64,000 nt of DNA from Blautia sp. Marseille-P3087 (GTDB lineage: Bacteria > Bacillota > Clostridia > Lachnospirales > Lachnospiraceae), in assembly GCF_900120195.1 (NCBI RefSeq), contig NZ_LT635539.1, forward strand, positions 1,163,257-1,227,256, read 5' to 3'. The notes under the pieces were generated by a model that was not told the DNA's origin, did not search any database, and saw only the letters and a program-made list of their open reading frames with translations. Position numbers and translations under genes: made by a program. Positions 26,422 through 35,527 of this stretch are shown here, piece by piece. Position 1 is the first letter of the stretch. Each line of letters opens with the position of its first letter.

Positions 26422-27743
26422 TTTCTGTATAAATATATTCCTTTCGAATTCGTCAAATTATATGCACAAAACGGCACCATTCCATAATCAGAATCCACCT
26501 CGCAGATATAACATCTTTTCAGACGTTCAAGATCCAGATTCCATGCATCCTGAAAAATCATCCCTGATACCGCAAAGGTTTCATTATGAACCCGGATCAG
26601 GAATTCATCCAGCGCATCTGTCTGTGTCATTTCTCCATCATCAAATTTTTTTGTGCTATAGCTCCACTGATTTTCCACATACTGCCTGGAATCATCGCTG
26701 GTAGTACAACAACATCCTCTGCCTGATTTCTTTTCCAGAAGTTTCAGTTCCCTCTCACCTTTTTTCAGATAACTTGCATGAAAAGAACAGTATGGATTCT
26801 CTGCTCCACCACCGGCGAAATCCTCGCTTTTCATAAGCCCGTCAGTCTGTTCCTCGATCAGCTTCAACATCTTTGGTATGGTAATCGGAGCTTGTGGACG
26901 CTGCTGAGAACATCTGCCAAAATAGCTGATCGGCTGGAAATGTACTCCTCTTACAAATGGCATATGATCCATCGCAAACTTCAGGATATCTCCAACCTGC
27001 ATATCATTTACTCCTGGAGCAATGACAGGTACCAGGGCAATTCCCAGTTCCGCTTCCGAACAGTTTAACACAGCCTTTTCTTTCAGTTCCATCATAGAGC
27101 GTCCGCGCAATGTCTGATACACGTCATCTGTGACACCGTCGAATTGAAGAAATACCGTATTCAGTCCTGCTTTTTTTAGTTTTCTGGCATATCCTGCTTC
27201 CTGCGCAAGACGGATTCCATTGGTATTCAATTGAAAAAATGTGAACCCCTTTTCTCTTCCCATATGTATGATCTCCGGAAGATCCTCCCGCATGGTTGGT
27301 TCTCCTCCTGAGAGCTGTATATTGAATGGTCCCCCATGATCCATCAGAAAATCATATTGCTTTTCTATTTCGTCAATTGAAAGATCACCGTTTTCCAGAC
27401 ATTCCCCTGCCGAAGCAAAGCAGACCGGGCAGTGCATATTGCAGCGCTTTGTCACTTCCAGTATCATACAACAGCCTTTTCGTTCGTGCTCCTCACAGAG
27501 TCCACAATTATCCGGGCAAGATTTCTCTTTGATTTTGGGATTTACAGGAGTTTCCGCAGACAGGTTTTCTCTTCCCCAGGAAAGATACTCTGCTGCCGTT
27601 CCTTCCCAGATCAGTGTCTGAAACTTTCCGTGGATATCACATTCTTTCACCAGATAAATGCCATCTTCACCGATACATTTTTTAGCCGTAAGTACTTTCA
27701 TACATATCGGACATACACTTTTTGTTTTACCCAGCGTAATCAT
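26418..27743 (-). CDS. Radical SAM protein (TrsS-like)
   Basis: The protein has 441 residues from ATG 27743, which overlaps the upstream stop as ATGA. The N terminus has CPIC and a CPDNCGLCEEH cluster. The radical SAM 4Fe-4S motif C-X3-C-X2-C is at Cys 101, 105 and 108 (CNMHCPVC), followed by the GGEP motif. The C-terminal part has further Cys (GRGCCCTTSDD, CYICEVD). It resembles a radical SAM family that I recall as TrsS, which contains selenocysteine in some species. No in-frame TGA is used here. Its substrate is unknown. Its place in the operon suggests maturation of the hydroxylase or of its partner. Confidence 0.82.
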   Translation of the reverse strand: MITLGKTKSVCPICMKVLTAKKCIGEDGIYLVKECDIHGKFQTLIWEGTAAEYLSWGRENLSAETPVNPKIKEKSCPDNCGLCEEHERKGCCMILEVTKRCNMHCPVCFASAGECLENGDLSIDEIEKQYDFLMDHGGPFNIQLSGGEPTMREDLPEIIHMGREKGFTFFQLNTNGIRLAQEAGYARKLKKAGLNTVFLQFDGVTDDVYQTLRGRSMMELKEKAVLNCSEAELGIALVPVIAPGVNDMQVGDILKFAMDHMPFVRGVHFQPISYFGRCSQQRPQAPITIPKMLKLIEEQTDGLMKSEDFAGGGAENPYCSFHASYLKKGERELKLLEKKSGRGCCCTTSDDSRQYVENQWSYSTKKFDDGEMTQTDALDEFLIRVHNETFAVSGMIFQDAWNLDLERLKRCYICEVDSDYGMVPFCAYNLTNSKGIYLYRK

Positions 27744-28174
27744 AGTTCCAATATTCCCCGTTCTGTCAGTATTTCTATCACTTTCGTATAAGTCTCTCCA
27801 ATCAGCGCAGGACAGCGCTCCATGACAATTCCCCAATCCAGATTGGAAGTAATATCCTTACAATAAAAAGCACCAAACTCTTCTTCGGTCTTCTTATGGA
27901 ACCACTGATATAATTCCTGCACAGCCGGTTTCATCTGTATATCTTCTTTCTCCTGCGGAGCCAGATTGCCAAGGAACAAACCTATCGCACAGGCTCCTCC
28001 TGTCAGGCAGCCACAGGTATCTCCACAGTAACCGATGCCGCCGCCAAGACCTCCCAAAGCCTTTACAAGCTGTGGATTCTCTTCCCCTATCGTTTCCAGT
28101 GTCAAAATCATAATCATCTGAGAACAATGATACCCCATACTGCTAAGTTCTATGATTCTTTCATAGAGATCCAT
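27740..28174 (-). CDS. C-GCAxxG-C-C family redox protein, DVU_1555-like
   Basis: This 144-residue protein has the conserved cysteine pattern of the C_GCAxxG_C_C family: an early Cys in YHCSQMI, then GIGYCGDTCGCLTGGACAIG, and a later Cys. The family is thought to handle electrons or a metal, and its exact role is unknown. The stop overlaps the radical SAM start and the gene begins three bases after the methyltransferase, so the genes are translationally coupled. Confidence 0.8.
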   Translation of the reverse strand: MDLYERIIELSSMGYHCSQMIMILTLETIGEENPQLVKALGGLGGGIGYCGDTCGCLTGGACAIGLFLGNLAPQEKEDIQMKPAVQELYQWFHKKTEEEFGAFYCKDITSNLDWGIVMERCPALIGETYTKVIEILTERGILEL

Positions 28175-28177
28175 ATG

Positions 28178-28711
28178 TTACTCCTTTCTGCCAACCAACA
28201 TGGTATAGCGCAGCTTCTTTCCTTTATATTCTTTCTGCAGAAGCTTATACTCTTCGCAGCGGAACGAATCATTCCAGATTGCTTCCAGATAATATTCCAG
28301 CCAAAGTAACGTCTGATCCTCCTGTCGGAGAATGGTAAACCCTGTCTGTTCTGCCATTTCCAAAAGATTTCCGGTATCCAGATCTGATAATAAAAGAAAA
28401 CCTCCCTTTTTTAAAACGCGCCAACATTCAGATAGTGCATTTTTCTGATCTCTGCTGACAAAAAATGCACACTGGCTGATGCAAAGATCTATACTGTCTG
28501 ATGGATACTGCAAATGCAGAAAATCTCCTGTTTCCACATCACTGCCCCGTGGGAAAAGATCCACACCATGTGCATCCATCCCAAATGATTTCAGGATTCG
28601 TACCGTGTCTCCTTCTCCTGCTCCAAGATCCAGTGCTTTCATTTCTTTTTTCCATTCTATGTTCTCCAGAAGATGAAGCGTCTGCGCTTCCCCTCCCGGA
28701 TGCCTGTTCAT
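28178..28711 (-). CDS. SAM-dependent methyltransferase, DVU_1556-like
   Basis: This small class I methyltransferase has 177 residues. Motif I reads ALDLGAGEGDTVRILKSFG (about residues 36-54), and post-motifs include DLCISQCAFFVS. The start immediately follows a HPGGEAQTLHLLE region typical of arsenite-methyltransferase-like proteins. It is tightly packed between the small redox gene and the C-GCAxxG-C-C gene. The target is unknown. Confidence 0.8.
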   Translation of the reverse strand: MNRHPGGEAQTLHLLENIEWKKEMKALDLGAGEGDTVRILKSFGMDAHGVDLFPRGSDVETGDFLHLQYPSDSIDLCISQCAFFVSRDQKNALSECWRVLKKGGFLLLSDLDTGNLLEMAEQTGFTILRQEDQTLLWLEYYLEAIWNDSFRCEEYKLLQKEYKGKKLRYTMLVGRKE

Positions 28712-28933
28712 CTATTTATCCTCCAGTGCACGCTCCACCGCGAGCACTTTTCCAAGTGCGAGTTCTTCCGGAACATACACAAACCCACACTTTGGACAGA
28801 CAGGCATTTCCACAGGAAACCCATTTTCCAGATACATAAATTTTGCTTTTCCTTTTACAAGAGGAACCTTACATTTCATGCAGGTCAGCTTTCCTTCCGG
28901 ATCAATCGTATAATATGTTCTTTCTACTGCCAT
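28712..28933 (-). CDS. Small zinc-ribbon-like redox protein, DVU_1557-like
   Basis: This 73-residue protein has two CXXC knuckles, CMKC at about residues 18-21 and CPKC near 47-50, separated by a basic turn. Rubredoxin-like or zinc-ribbon folds would fit. Its ATG overlaps the TAA stop of the dicluster gene by one base (TAATG), so it is coupled to it. It probably carries electrons or stabilises a partner. Confidence 0.78.
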   Translation of the reverse strand: MAVERTYYTIDPEGKLTCMKCKVPLVKGKAKFMYLENGFPVEMPVCPKCGFVYVPEELALGKVLAVERALEDK

Positions 28934-31227
28934 TACTGTCCCACCCTTTTCATAATATTCATTCGATGACTGTATGCTCTGTGTACCAGATATCCGTCTT
29001 CTGTTTCCACAAACCGCACCCAGAATGTGACATTTCCCAGTCTGCTTCTTGTCACCAGTTCTTTTGTTTCTTCATCCAGGATTGCTTCCTGATTTTCTCT
29101 GTAATCTGATAACACACGTTCCACATCACTTTTCAGTATCATGCGCTCATCCATCATATGGATTGCCTCCTCTGTATAGGCAACAGTATAGTCTTTTTTC
29201 TCCATGATCGGTTCCTCATTCCAGATGTTTTTTAAAAGTGTCTGTTTCAATATGAGCCTGTTGTAGCGTTTCTCACTGATATCAGGCATGTTGCTGGCAT
29301 TTGCCCCATACAGAAGTTCAAGTATATGTCGGGATTCTCTTCCCTCTCTGGCAAATCGGTCTCTGCATGCCATGCAGTATGTAATATATGGTGCATCGGA
29401 ACGTTCCAGACACTTTTCTGTCATTTTCGCTGCCATATCTTTATTGGCATATGCCGTCAGACCTCCATATCCACAACATGGAGACAAATCTCTGGAATAT
29501 TCTGTATCTTCAACGATACATCCCATATCCGACAAAAGTTGTCGTATCATATCCTGTGTCTGTGCATCCCCTCTGGCACCACAGGCATCATGTATGGCAA
29601 CCGGTATCTCCAGTCCTTTCGCCTGCTGTGGAAGTCCGATTTCTCTCAAAATTTCCCAGATTCCTATAACATGTGCTCCAATACTTTCTTTTAGCTGCTT
29701 CATGCAGCTTGGACAGCCTGCAATGATGATCGGATCACCAAGCCTGGCCAGTTCCTGTTTCAGCTGCTCATTTACTTTTTCTGTCATTTCATAGCGACCC
29801 GCCCATTCGCTGATTGCACCACAGCATCCCAGCATCAGAGCAACGCCTCCAGCTACCCGATTACTTAAATCTTCGTATGCCTGCATAACCACATCCGGCG
29901 CTATTGCACCTGCCTGACAGCCCGGGAAAAATACATATCTGCAAGTTTCATATCCCGGCTGGGGTCTGCTTAAAAAAGCCTCCGAATTTGAAAATAACAT
30001 GTCCATCAGTGCAAATTCATGTGGCGCCAGCGGCATCTTATCTGTGGATACCATATTTTCTCTTGCTGACTTGCACACCTGACTCATATCAAATCCATTC
30101 GGACAGATCACCGTACACTGTCCACAGAGGGCACAGGCATTCATCGGTTTGTTCATCGGATGATCTCCCATGATAATCTGCGTATTATTATAAATCTCAC
30201 GGGCTAATAGACCAGGATGTTTTTGATATTCACTTAAATACACACAGCCTTTCATGCATTCGTCACAATGACACTGAATACATCGTTTTGCTTCTTCTAC
30301 AGCTTCTTCTTTTGAATATCCATCCTGACCACAGAAAATCTTATTCGATACATGGATTCCTTCCATGTTCGTGTAAAGCTTTGTCGTCACTGCTCCTTCA
30401 CTGCCTCTGTTGCTGTGCGGCGATAAATTCTGTACCAGAAGATCTACTGTCAGAGCTGCCCGCTTTGCGGCAAAAGCCGCATCCATCACAGATTCCGCAG
30501 GTCCGCTGACAATCTTTGCCTGTTCTCTTAACATAATCCCGACATCTGCTGCTTCTTCCGGAGCTAACATTTTTGCCACTTCTTCTGATGCGCAGACCAC
30601 ATCTGCCAGTTCCATTTTTTCTCTGATAAACGGAAGATTCAGACTGCATCCAAATTCAAAAGAAAGATCCATAGATTTCAGACGTTTCGCTTCATTGCTG
30701 CGGTCTGATTCCAAAAGATGTCCGGCTGCCGCTGCAATATAGCTTTCATAATCTTCTTCCTTACAATAAATTGTCGTAGGATACATTTTCTTTTCCAGTT
30801 CCCCTGCAAGAAACAGTGGAAATAATCCAGAACCAAAGATTGCTGCCTTTTTCTTCTTTCTCATGCGAAATACACTGCTTTTTCTTCCCGGTTCTCCATA
30901 CCGGACAATCGCACGTTCTACTTCTCGTATGGAGACCCCATCACCAATTTCACAAAGTTTACAATTATTTTCGCAAGGTGCCGTACATCCATCACAGAGA
31001 ATCATTGGAAATGGTGTAATTTTCTCATAAATTGCCAACGCTTTCTTAAAATTTCCTTTTGCAGCATAATACAGCATCTCTTTTGTATCTACTTTGAAAG
31101 GACAGGCTGCAGCACAGTAGGCAGGCTGTTCATGGACGCAGAGACTGATCATATGATCCATCTCTTCTTTTGACATTCGATTTACATGATAAACGTGAGT
31201 AGAACCTCTCTCCTGTATGTATGTCAT
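28933..31227 (-). CDS. Fe-S dicluster / CCG-domain oxidoreductase
   Basis: The protein has 764 residues from ATG 31227, which has AAAGGAG upstream. The N terminus is a GltD-like two-cluster domain (CVHEQPAYCAAACPF, then CDGCTAPCENNCKLCEIG). The following nucleotide-binding part is degenerate: IFGSGLFP replaces the usual GxGxxG, and the whole segment is short. Next come a cluster pair CIQCHCDECMKGC and the ferredoxin motif CALCGQCTVICP. The C-terminal half has two HdrD/LutA-like CCG repeats (FFPGCQAGA...GCCGAISEW and HDACGARGD...SPCCGYGG). It is likely the electron hub of the molybdenum hydroxylase system. Databases call it a pyridine nucleotide-disulfide oxidoreductase/dicluster-binding protein. 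Confidence 0.8.
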   Translation of the reverse strand: MTYIQERGSTHVYHVNRMSKEEMDHMISLCVHEQPAYCAAACPFKVDTKEMLYYAAKGNFKKALAIYEKITPFPMILCDGCTAPCENNCKLCEIGDGVSIREVERAIVRYGEPGRKSSVFRMRKKKKAAIFGSGLFPLFLAGELEKKMYPTTIYCKEEDYESYIAAAAGHLLESDRSNEAKRLKSMDLSFEFGCSLNLPFIREKMELADVVCASEEVAKMLAPEEAADVGIMLREQAKIVSGPAESVMDAAFAAKRAALTVDLLVQNLSPHSNRGSEGAVTTKLYTNMEGIHVSNKIFCGQDGYSKEEAVEEAKRCIQCHCDECMKGCVYLSEYQKHPGLLAREIYNNTQIIMGDHPMNKPMNACALCGQCTVICPNGFDMSQVCKSARENMVSTDKMPLAPHEFALMDMLFSNSEAFLSRPQPGYETCRYVFFPGCQAGAIAPDVVMQAYEDLSNRVAGGVALMLGCCGAISEWAGRYEMTEKVNEQLKQELARLGDPIIIAGCPSCMKQLKESIGAHVIGIWEILREIGLPQQAKGLEIPVAIHDACGARGDAQTQDMIRQLLSDMGCIVEDTEYSRDLSPCCGYGGLTAYANKDMAAKMTEKCLERSDAPYITYCMACRDRFAREGRESRHILELLYGANASNMPDISEKRYNRLILKQTLLKNIWNEEPIMEKKDYTVAYTEEAIHMMDERMILKSDVERVLSDYRENQEAILDEETKELVTRSRLGNVTFWVRFVETEDGYLVHRAYSHRMNIMKRVGQ

Positions 31228-31328
31228 AACCTGATACTCCTTTCGTCTGTAAAGGGGAGACAGTTTCCCGTCTCCCCTGATTATATCACGGTTGGCAGCT
31301 TTTACTCCAACCACATTATGAATTAAGC

Positions 31329-34091
31329 TTATTTCTCAAGTTCTTTTAATGCTGCAAGAACCCTTTCCGGACGGGCAGGGATACGTGTAATACGTGCACC
31401 TGTCGCATTAAAGATTGCATTCAGGATTGCAGGATGTGGAGCATCCAGTGGAGCCTCACCACAACCGGCTGCACCGTAAGGACCACTTGGGCGATATGTT
31501 TCATTGAAATGAAGTTCAATATCATCCGGAGCATCCTTTGGATATGGAATACCACAATTCTTCAAAGTGGTGTCATGGTTCAAATCTTCAAAATCTTCCG
31601 AAAGAGCAAGACCGATACCCTGTACAAGACCACCATAGAAATTACCTTCTACAAGAAGTCTGTTCATGATCGTACCTACGTCAGCTACGCAAGTAAATTT
31701 CTCAACGGTAACTTTACCTGTTTCTGTATTAACAGCAACTTCCGGCAGGAAGATAGTATACATATAAGTTGCAAATGGATCGCCCTGTGCGGTATCCTGA
31801 TCGATCGGATGATCTGCACAGAATGTAGTTACCCAGTTACCTTCATATTTTGTTGCAAGCCCTTCTGCTACCATCTCATCATAAGTACGGAATGTTCCGT
31901 CTTCTTTCTTCATTGCTGCTACAAGATTTTCTGCAGCCAGACGACATGCATTACCTGACATAACCTGTGAACGTGATCCTCCTGCAGGTCCTGCATTCGG
32001 ACATGTCTTCGTATCATTCATAACCAGTTTAATCTGTTCCGGTCTGATTCCTGCCTGACGCAGTGTTTCATGAGATGATACAAGAACACCCATATCAGCA
32101 CCCTGTCCGTGATCTTCCCACGCAGAATACATCGTAACGGTTCCATCCGGATTTAATTCTGCAAATGCATTTGATGTATCAACACCATCAAGACCACAGC
32201 CGTATACACCAAGGGATACACCGATACCATATTTCATCTTTCCGTCAGAAGCTGCATTCTTTTCGGCAACACGTTTCTTCGCCGCTTCATACAATGGACG
32301 TGCTTTCTTAAACAGATCTTCCTCACAATATACCTCCGGTGGATAACCTGTCGGGATGGTAGTGCCCTCTGATTCTTTATAGCAGTTCATTTCACGGATA
32401 TCAAACGGATCGATTCCCATCTTAGCTGCCAGCACGTCAATTGCAATCTCAGATCCCATATAGGACTGTGGTGAACCATAAGCGCGGAATGCAGAGCCCC
32501 ATGCATGGTTTGTAAATACGGTTGTTGATTTATTACGAATAGAATTAATTCCATAACCTGCGCCTGTAAACTGGGAAAGTCTCATTGTAAGCAGGTCACC
32601 GAATTCTGAGTATGGACCATGATCCACATAGTTATTGCCCCAGAGTGCAAGAAGCTTACCGTTTTCATCTGCTGCAAGCTTGATATTCATAAATGCAGGA
32701 GATCTCTTTCCTGTATAAGTAATGTTCTGGAACTGATTAAATACCAGCGATACCGGACGTTCCAGAATCTTAACAGCTGCACCGATCAAAGCCTCATTTG
32801 TCGGTGAGAACTTGTAACCAAATGTTCCGCCTGCATGGTTCTGAACAAGTCTTAAGTTTTCCATTGGTACACCGATACCATCTGCGATCATAGGCATATG
32901 AAGATGTATACCGATAGATTTGGAATGCACTGTTATCATACCGTCTTCATCAATATATCCATAGCCACAGTCCGGTTCAAGGTGAAGATGTGGCTGACGT
33001 GAGCAGTAAGATTCAATCTCAACCTGCTGGGAATCTGGTATACTATCCCAGTCAAAATCAGGACCTTTGATACAATTTGTTTCAAAGAATGCATTTGGAA
33101 TACCAGGATGAATATCTGCTGCATCAGGTGCAATTGCATCCATTGCGTTCATGTATGCAGGAAGCTCTTCAATCTCAACCTTTACTGCATCAGCAGCTGC
33201 ACGGGCATGTTCTTCTGTATCCGCAGCTACAATCGCAATTGCATCGCCAAACTGGAAGATCTTTTCATCACAAAGTACCGGACGTTCAAAACCGTCTGTC
33301 TTATTGTGTTTTGGAAGCATTACGAGTCCATTGATCTTGTTGGTTCCACCTGCTGCCTTTATGTCTTTTGCAGTAATCACACGTACAACACCCGGCATAC
33401 TTTCTGCTTCTGTTGTATCAATGCTAAGAATATTTGCATGAGAAACCTTTGCCTGTGTAAGAGCAAGACGAAGTGTTCCTGAAGGCATCTTTAACGCATC
33501 ATCTGCACCAAAGTCCCAGGTACCTGTTACCTTCTGTGCTGCTGACGGACGGATATAGTTTGTTCCAACAATAGAATCCCCTGTCTGTTTGAACACAAGG
33601 TCTTCCTTTGTCATCTCACCGCGCATAACTGCTGCTGCAGCCATAGTAGCATCGATCAGCGGCTTATAGCCTGTACAACGGCAGAGATTACGCTGTTTGT
33701 TAAACCAGTCTCTTACCTCTTCACGGGTAGGGCTTGGATTATTATCCAGAAGCACTTTTGCGGAAATAATAAAGCCCGGTGAACAGAAACCGCACTGTGC
33801 ACATCCATATGCCATCCATGCAACCTGGATCGGATGCATATCAGAAAGTGTTCCCACACCCTCAATGGTTGTGATCTCTGCATGGTCGGGAACACGGCTC
33901 ATCTTATAGATACAGGATCTTGTAACTTTTCCGTTCATAATAACATTACAGGCTCCGCAATGGCCTTCCCCACAGCCGATCTTACATCCTGTAAGAAGAA
34001 GATGATTACGGAGAACCTGTGCCAGTGTCTCGTCCTTATCAAGAATAAGGATCCTCTCGACACCATTGATCTTCAATGTCTTTTTAATCAT
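31329..34091 (-). CDS. Molybdenum-dependent aldehyde oxidoreductase (Mop/xanthine dehydrogenase family)
   Basis: This single-chain molybdenum hydroxylase has 920 residues, about the size of Desulfovibrio gigas Mop (907). The N-terminal plant-type [2Fe-2S] cluster ligands are in CKIGCGEGHCGAC. The second cluster ligands are in CAQCGFCSPG and NLCRCTGYKP. The molybdopterin-binding domain has HAGGTFGYKF-like and AGGSRSQVMSG segments and the base-catalyst region AAGCGEAPLDAPHP near the C terminus. There is no FAD domain, so electrons must go to another protein, probably the dicluster protein. The substrate (aldehyde, purine or N-heterocycle) cannot be read from the sequence. An AGGAGG-type site precedes ATG 34091. 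Confidence 0.92.
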   Translation of the reverse strand: MIKKTLKINGVERILILDKDETLAQVLRNHLLLTGCKIGCGEGHCGACNVIMNGKVTRSCIYKMSRVPDHAEITTIEGVGTLSDMHPIQVAWMAYGCAQCGFCSPGFIISAKVLLDNNPSPTREEVRDWFNKQRNLCRCTGYKPLIDATMAAAAVMRGEMTKEDLVFKQTGDSIVGTNYIRPSAAQKVTGTWDFGADDALKMPSGTLRLALTQAKVSHANILSIDTTEAESMPGVVRVITAKDIKAAGGTNKINGLVMLPKHNKTDGFERPVLCDEKIFQFGDAIAIVAADTEEHARAAADAVKVEIEELPAYMNAMDAIAPDAADIHPGIPNAFFETNCIKGPDFDWDSIPDSQQVEIESYCSRQPHLHLEPDCGYGYIDEDGMITVHSKSIGIHLHMPMIADGIGVPMENLRLVQNHAGGTFGYKFSPTNEALIGAAVKILERPVSLVFNQFQNITYTGKRSPAFMNIKLAADENGKLLALWGNNYVDHGPYSEFGDLLTMRLSQFTGAGYGINSIRNKSTTVFTNHAWGSAFRAYGSPQSYMGSEIAIDVLAAKMGIDPFDIREMNCYKESEGTTIPTGYPPEVYCEEDLFKKARPLYEAAKKRVAEKNAASDGKMKYGIGVSLGVYGCGLDGVDTSNAFAELNPDGTVTMYSAWEDHGQGADMGVLVSSHETLRQAGIRPEQIKLVMNDTKTCPNAGPAGGSRSQVMSGNACRLAAENLVAAMKKEDGTFRTYDEMVAEGLATKYEGNWVTTFCADHPIDQDTAQGDPFATYMYTIFLPEVAVNTETGKVTVEKFTCVADVGTIMNRLLVEGNFYGGLVQGIGLALSEDFEDLNHDTTLKNCGIPYPKDAPDDIELHFNETYRPSGPYGAAGCGEAPLDAPHPAILNAIFNATGARITRIPARPERVLAALKELEK

Positions 34092-34127
34092 GCTGCATCC
34101 CTCCTATAGAAAATATAAGCTTCAATG

Positions 34128-34388
34128 TTATTGATCTTCGGGCTTATGTGTTCCGCATGGATCATGATCCGCACCCTTGCCTGTCAGATCTTTGAGTCTT
34201 TCCATTCCTCGGGCAGAATAGAAAACAATGGAAGAACTGCTCCCGTCCAGATTCTCACCGCTAAGCTTCAGAACATTCGCATTCTCGTAATAATCGATTG
34301 GAAGCGTCCGGCTGTATTCCACTCCCGTGCGTTCATCTCTTACCTGTATGGTAACTTCCTTTGCGGTAATTTCAAAAACCTCATCCAT
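34128..34388 (-). CDS. Small conserved-looking protein of unknown function
   Basis: This 86-residue soluble protein begins MDEVFEITAKEVTIQVRDER and ends in a His/Asp/Cys-containing tail (GADHDPCGTHKPEDQ) that could bind metal. It is the first gene of the minus-strand molybdenum hydroxylase arm, with AGGAGAAC upstream of ATG 34388. I do not recognise the family. Its place suggests a role in expression or maturation of the hydroxylase. Confidence 0.6.
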   Translation of the reverse strand: MDEVFEITAKEVTIQVRDERTGVEYSRTLPIDYYENANVLKLSGENLDGSSSSIVFYSARGMERLKDLTGKGADHDPCGTHKPEDQ

Positions 34389-34597
34389 AGAAAAGTTCTC
34401 CTGTTTACGTCATTTTGTATATATTCATACTATCATATTCTTGCACAATTATGCAAATTGCAAATAATTAAAACTTGGCTATTTTCGCACTATTTTAAGT
34501 TTTTTCTTATGTTTTATTTAAAATTTTCACTATTTTTCTGTTTTATATGGTATAATATTATTAATTTTACACAATATTTCTCAAGGAGGTGGCAGTC
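34389..34597. promoter_or_regulatory. Divergent promoter region of the molybdenum hydroxylase cluster
   Basis: This AT-rich intergenic stretch separates the two arms. On the plus strand a good -10 box TATAAT is at about 34551-34556. The minus-strand promoter is less clear, with TTGCAT and a TATAGT-like box about 17 bases apart. A short dyad TTGCACAATTATGCAA lies near the middle. No classical ModE box was seen. Confidence 0.4.
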
Positions 34598-35527
34598 ATG
34601 CAGACAGGTGCGCTCATCGTTGCCGCAGGGAAATCCTCGCGAATGGGAGACTTTAAACCCATGCTTCAGCTTGGATCTATTTCCATTGCACAGCGCGTGA
34701 TCAACAATTTCCGGCAGGCCGGAATCTCTAAAATAGTTGTAGTGACAGGATACAGGGCAGATGTTTTGGAACGTCACCTTGCTTCCAATAATGTAATCTT
34801 TCTTCGAAATGAAGATTATGCATCAACTCATATGTTTGATTCTGTCCGGATCGGACTGGAATATCTGAAAGATAAAGTTGACACGGTACTCTTTACGCCT
34901 GTGGATGTTCCACTGTTTACGGCCCGGACAGTCACGCAGATGCTCTCTCTGGGTTATCCCCTTGTAACTCCGGTCTGTGACGGTAATCCCGGCCATCCGC
35001 TTCTGATCCGTTCCACACTTATTGATTCCATCTTAAGTGATGACGGCAGCTCAGGTCTTGAAGGTGCTGTAGGAAACTGCGGCACACCCATGTACTTTCT
35101 GAATGTAGATGATCCAGGTATCATTCACGATGCTGATACACCGGAGGATTATGCTGAACTTCTTCGCGCCCATAACCAGAGTCTCATCCGTTCAGAAATA
35201 CATATTCTGCTGGCAAAGGAAAAAGTATTCTTTGATGAGCAGCTTTATTCGCTTCTCACACTGATCCAGGAAACAGGATCTGTCCGCGATGCCTGTGAGC
35301 ACATGCACATTTCCTACTCCACCAGCTGGAACCTGATCCGTACCTTGGAATCACAGCTCCATGAACCACTGGTCAGCAGAAGTCAGGGCGGTGTAAACGG
35401 AAGTCACAGCGAACTGACTCCGTACGGTGAAGAATTTCTGAAACGATATGCTCGTTTTTCAGAAGAAACTCGTAACTGTTCAGAAAAAATATTTGAAAAC
35501 TGTTTCAGAGGATTTTTTAATGCGTGA
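34598..35527 (+). CDS. MobA-like NTP transferase fused to ModE-type DNA-binding domain (DVU_1551-like)
   Basis: The protein has 309 residues from ATG 34598, which has AAGGAGGTG seven bases upstream. The N-terminal 190 residues form a MobA/MocA-type nucleotidyltransferase with LIVAAGKSSRMGDFKPMLQL and a DDPGIIHDADTPEDYA end. Such enzymes attach CMP or GMP to molybdopterin. The C-terminal 110 residues form a winged helix like the ModE N-terminal domain (TLIQETGSVRDACEHMHISY...WNLIRTLE). One protein may therefore both finish the cofactor and regulate the cluster. It leads the plus-strand arm. Confidence 0.85.
   Translation: MQTGALIVAAGKSSRMGDFKPMLQLGSISIAQRVINNFRQAGISKIVVVTGYRADVLERHLASNNVIFLRNEDYASTHMFDSVRIGLEYLKDKVDTVLFTPVDVPLFTARTVTQMLSLGYPLVTPVCDGNPGHPLLIRSTLIDSILSDDGSSGLEGAVGNCGTPMYFLNVDDPGIIHDADTPEDYAELLRAHNQSLIRSEIHILLAKEKVFFDEQLYSLLTLIQETGSVRDACEHMHISYSTSWNLIRTLESQLHEPLVSRSQGGVNGSHSELTPYGEEFLKRYARFSEETRNCSEKIFENCFRGFFNA

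Noticed and set aside
31228..31314. Longer N terminus of the dicluster protein
   Set aside because: The extra 29 residues are not homologous to anything I know, and the ATG at 31227 has AAAGGAG at correct spacing.
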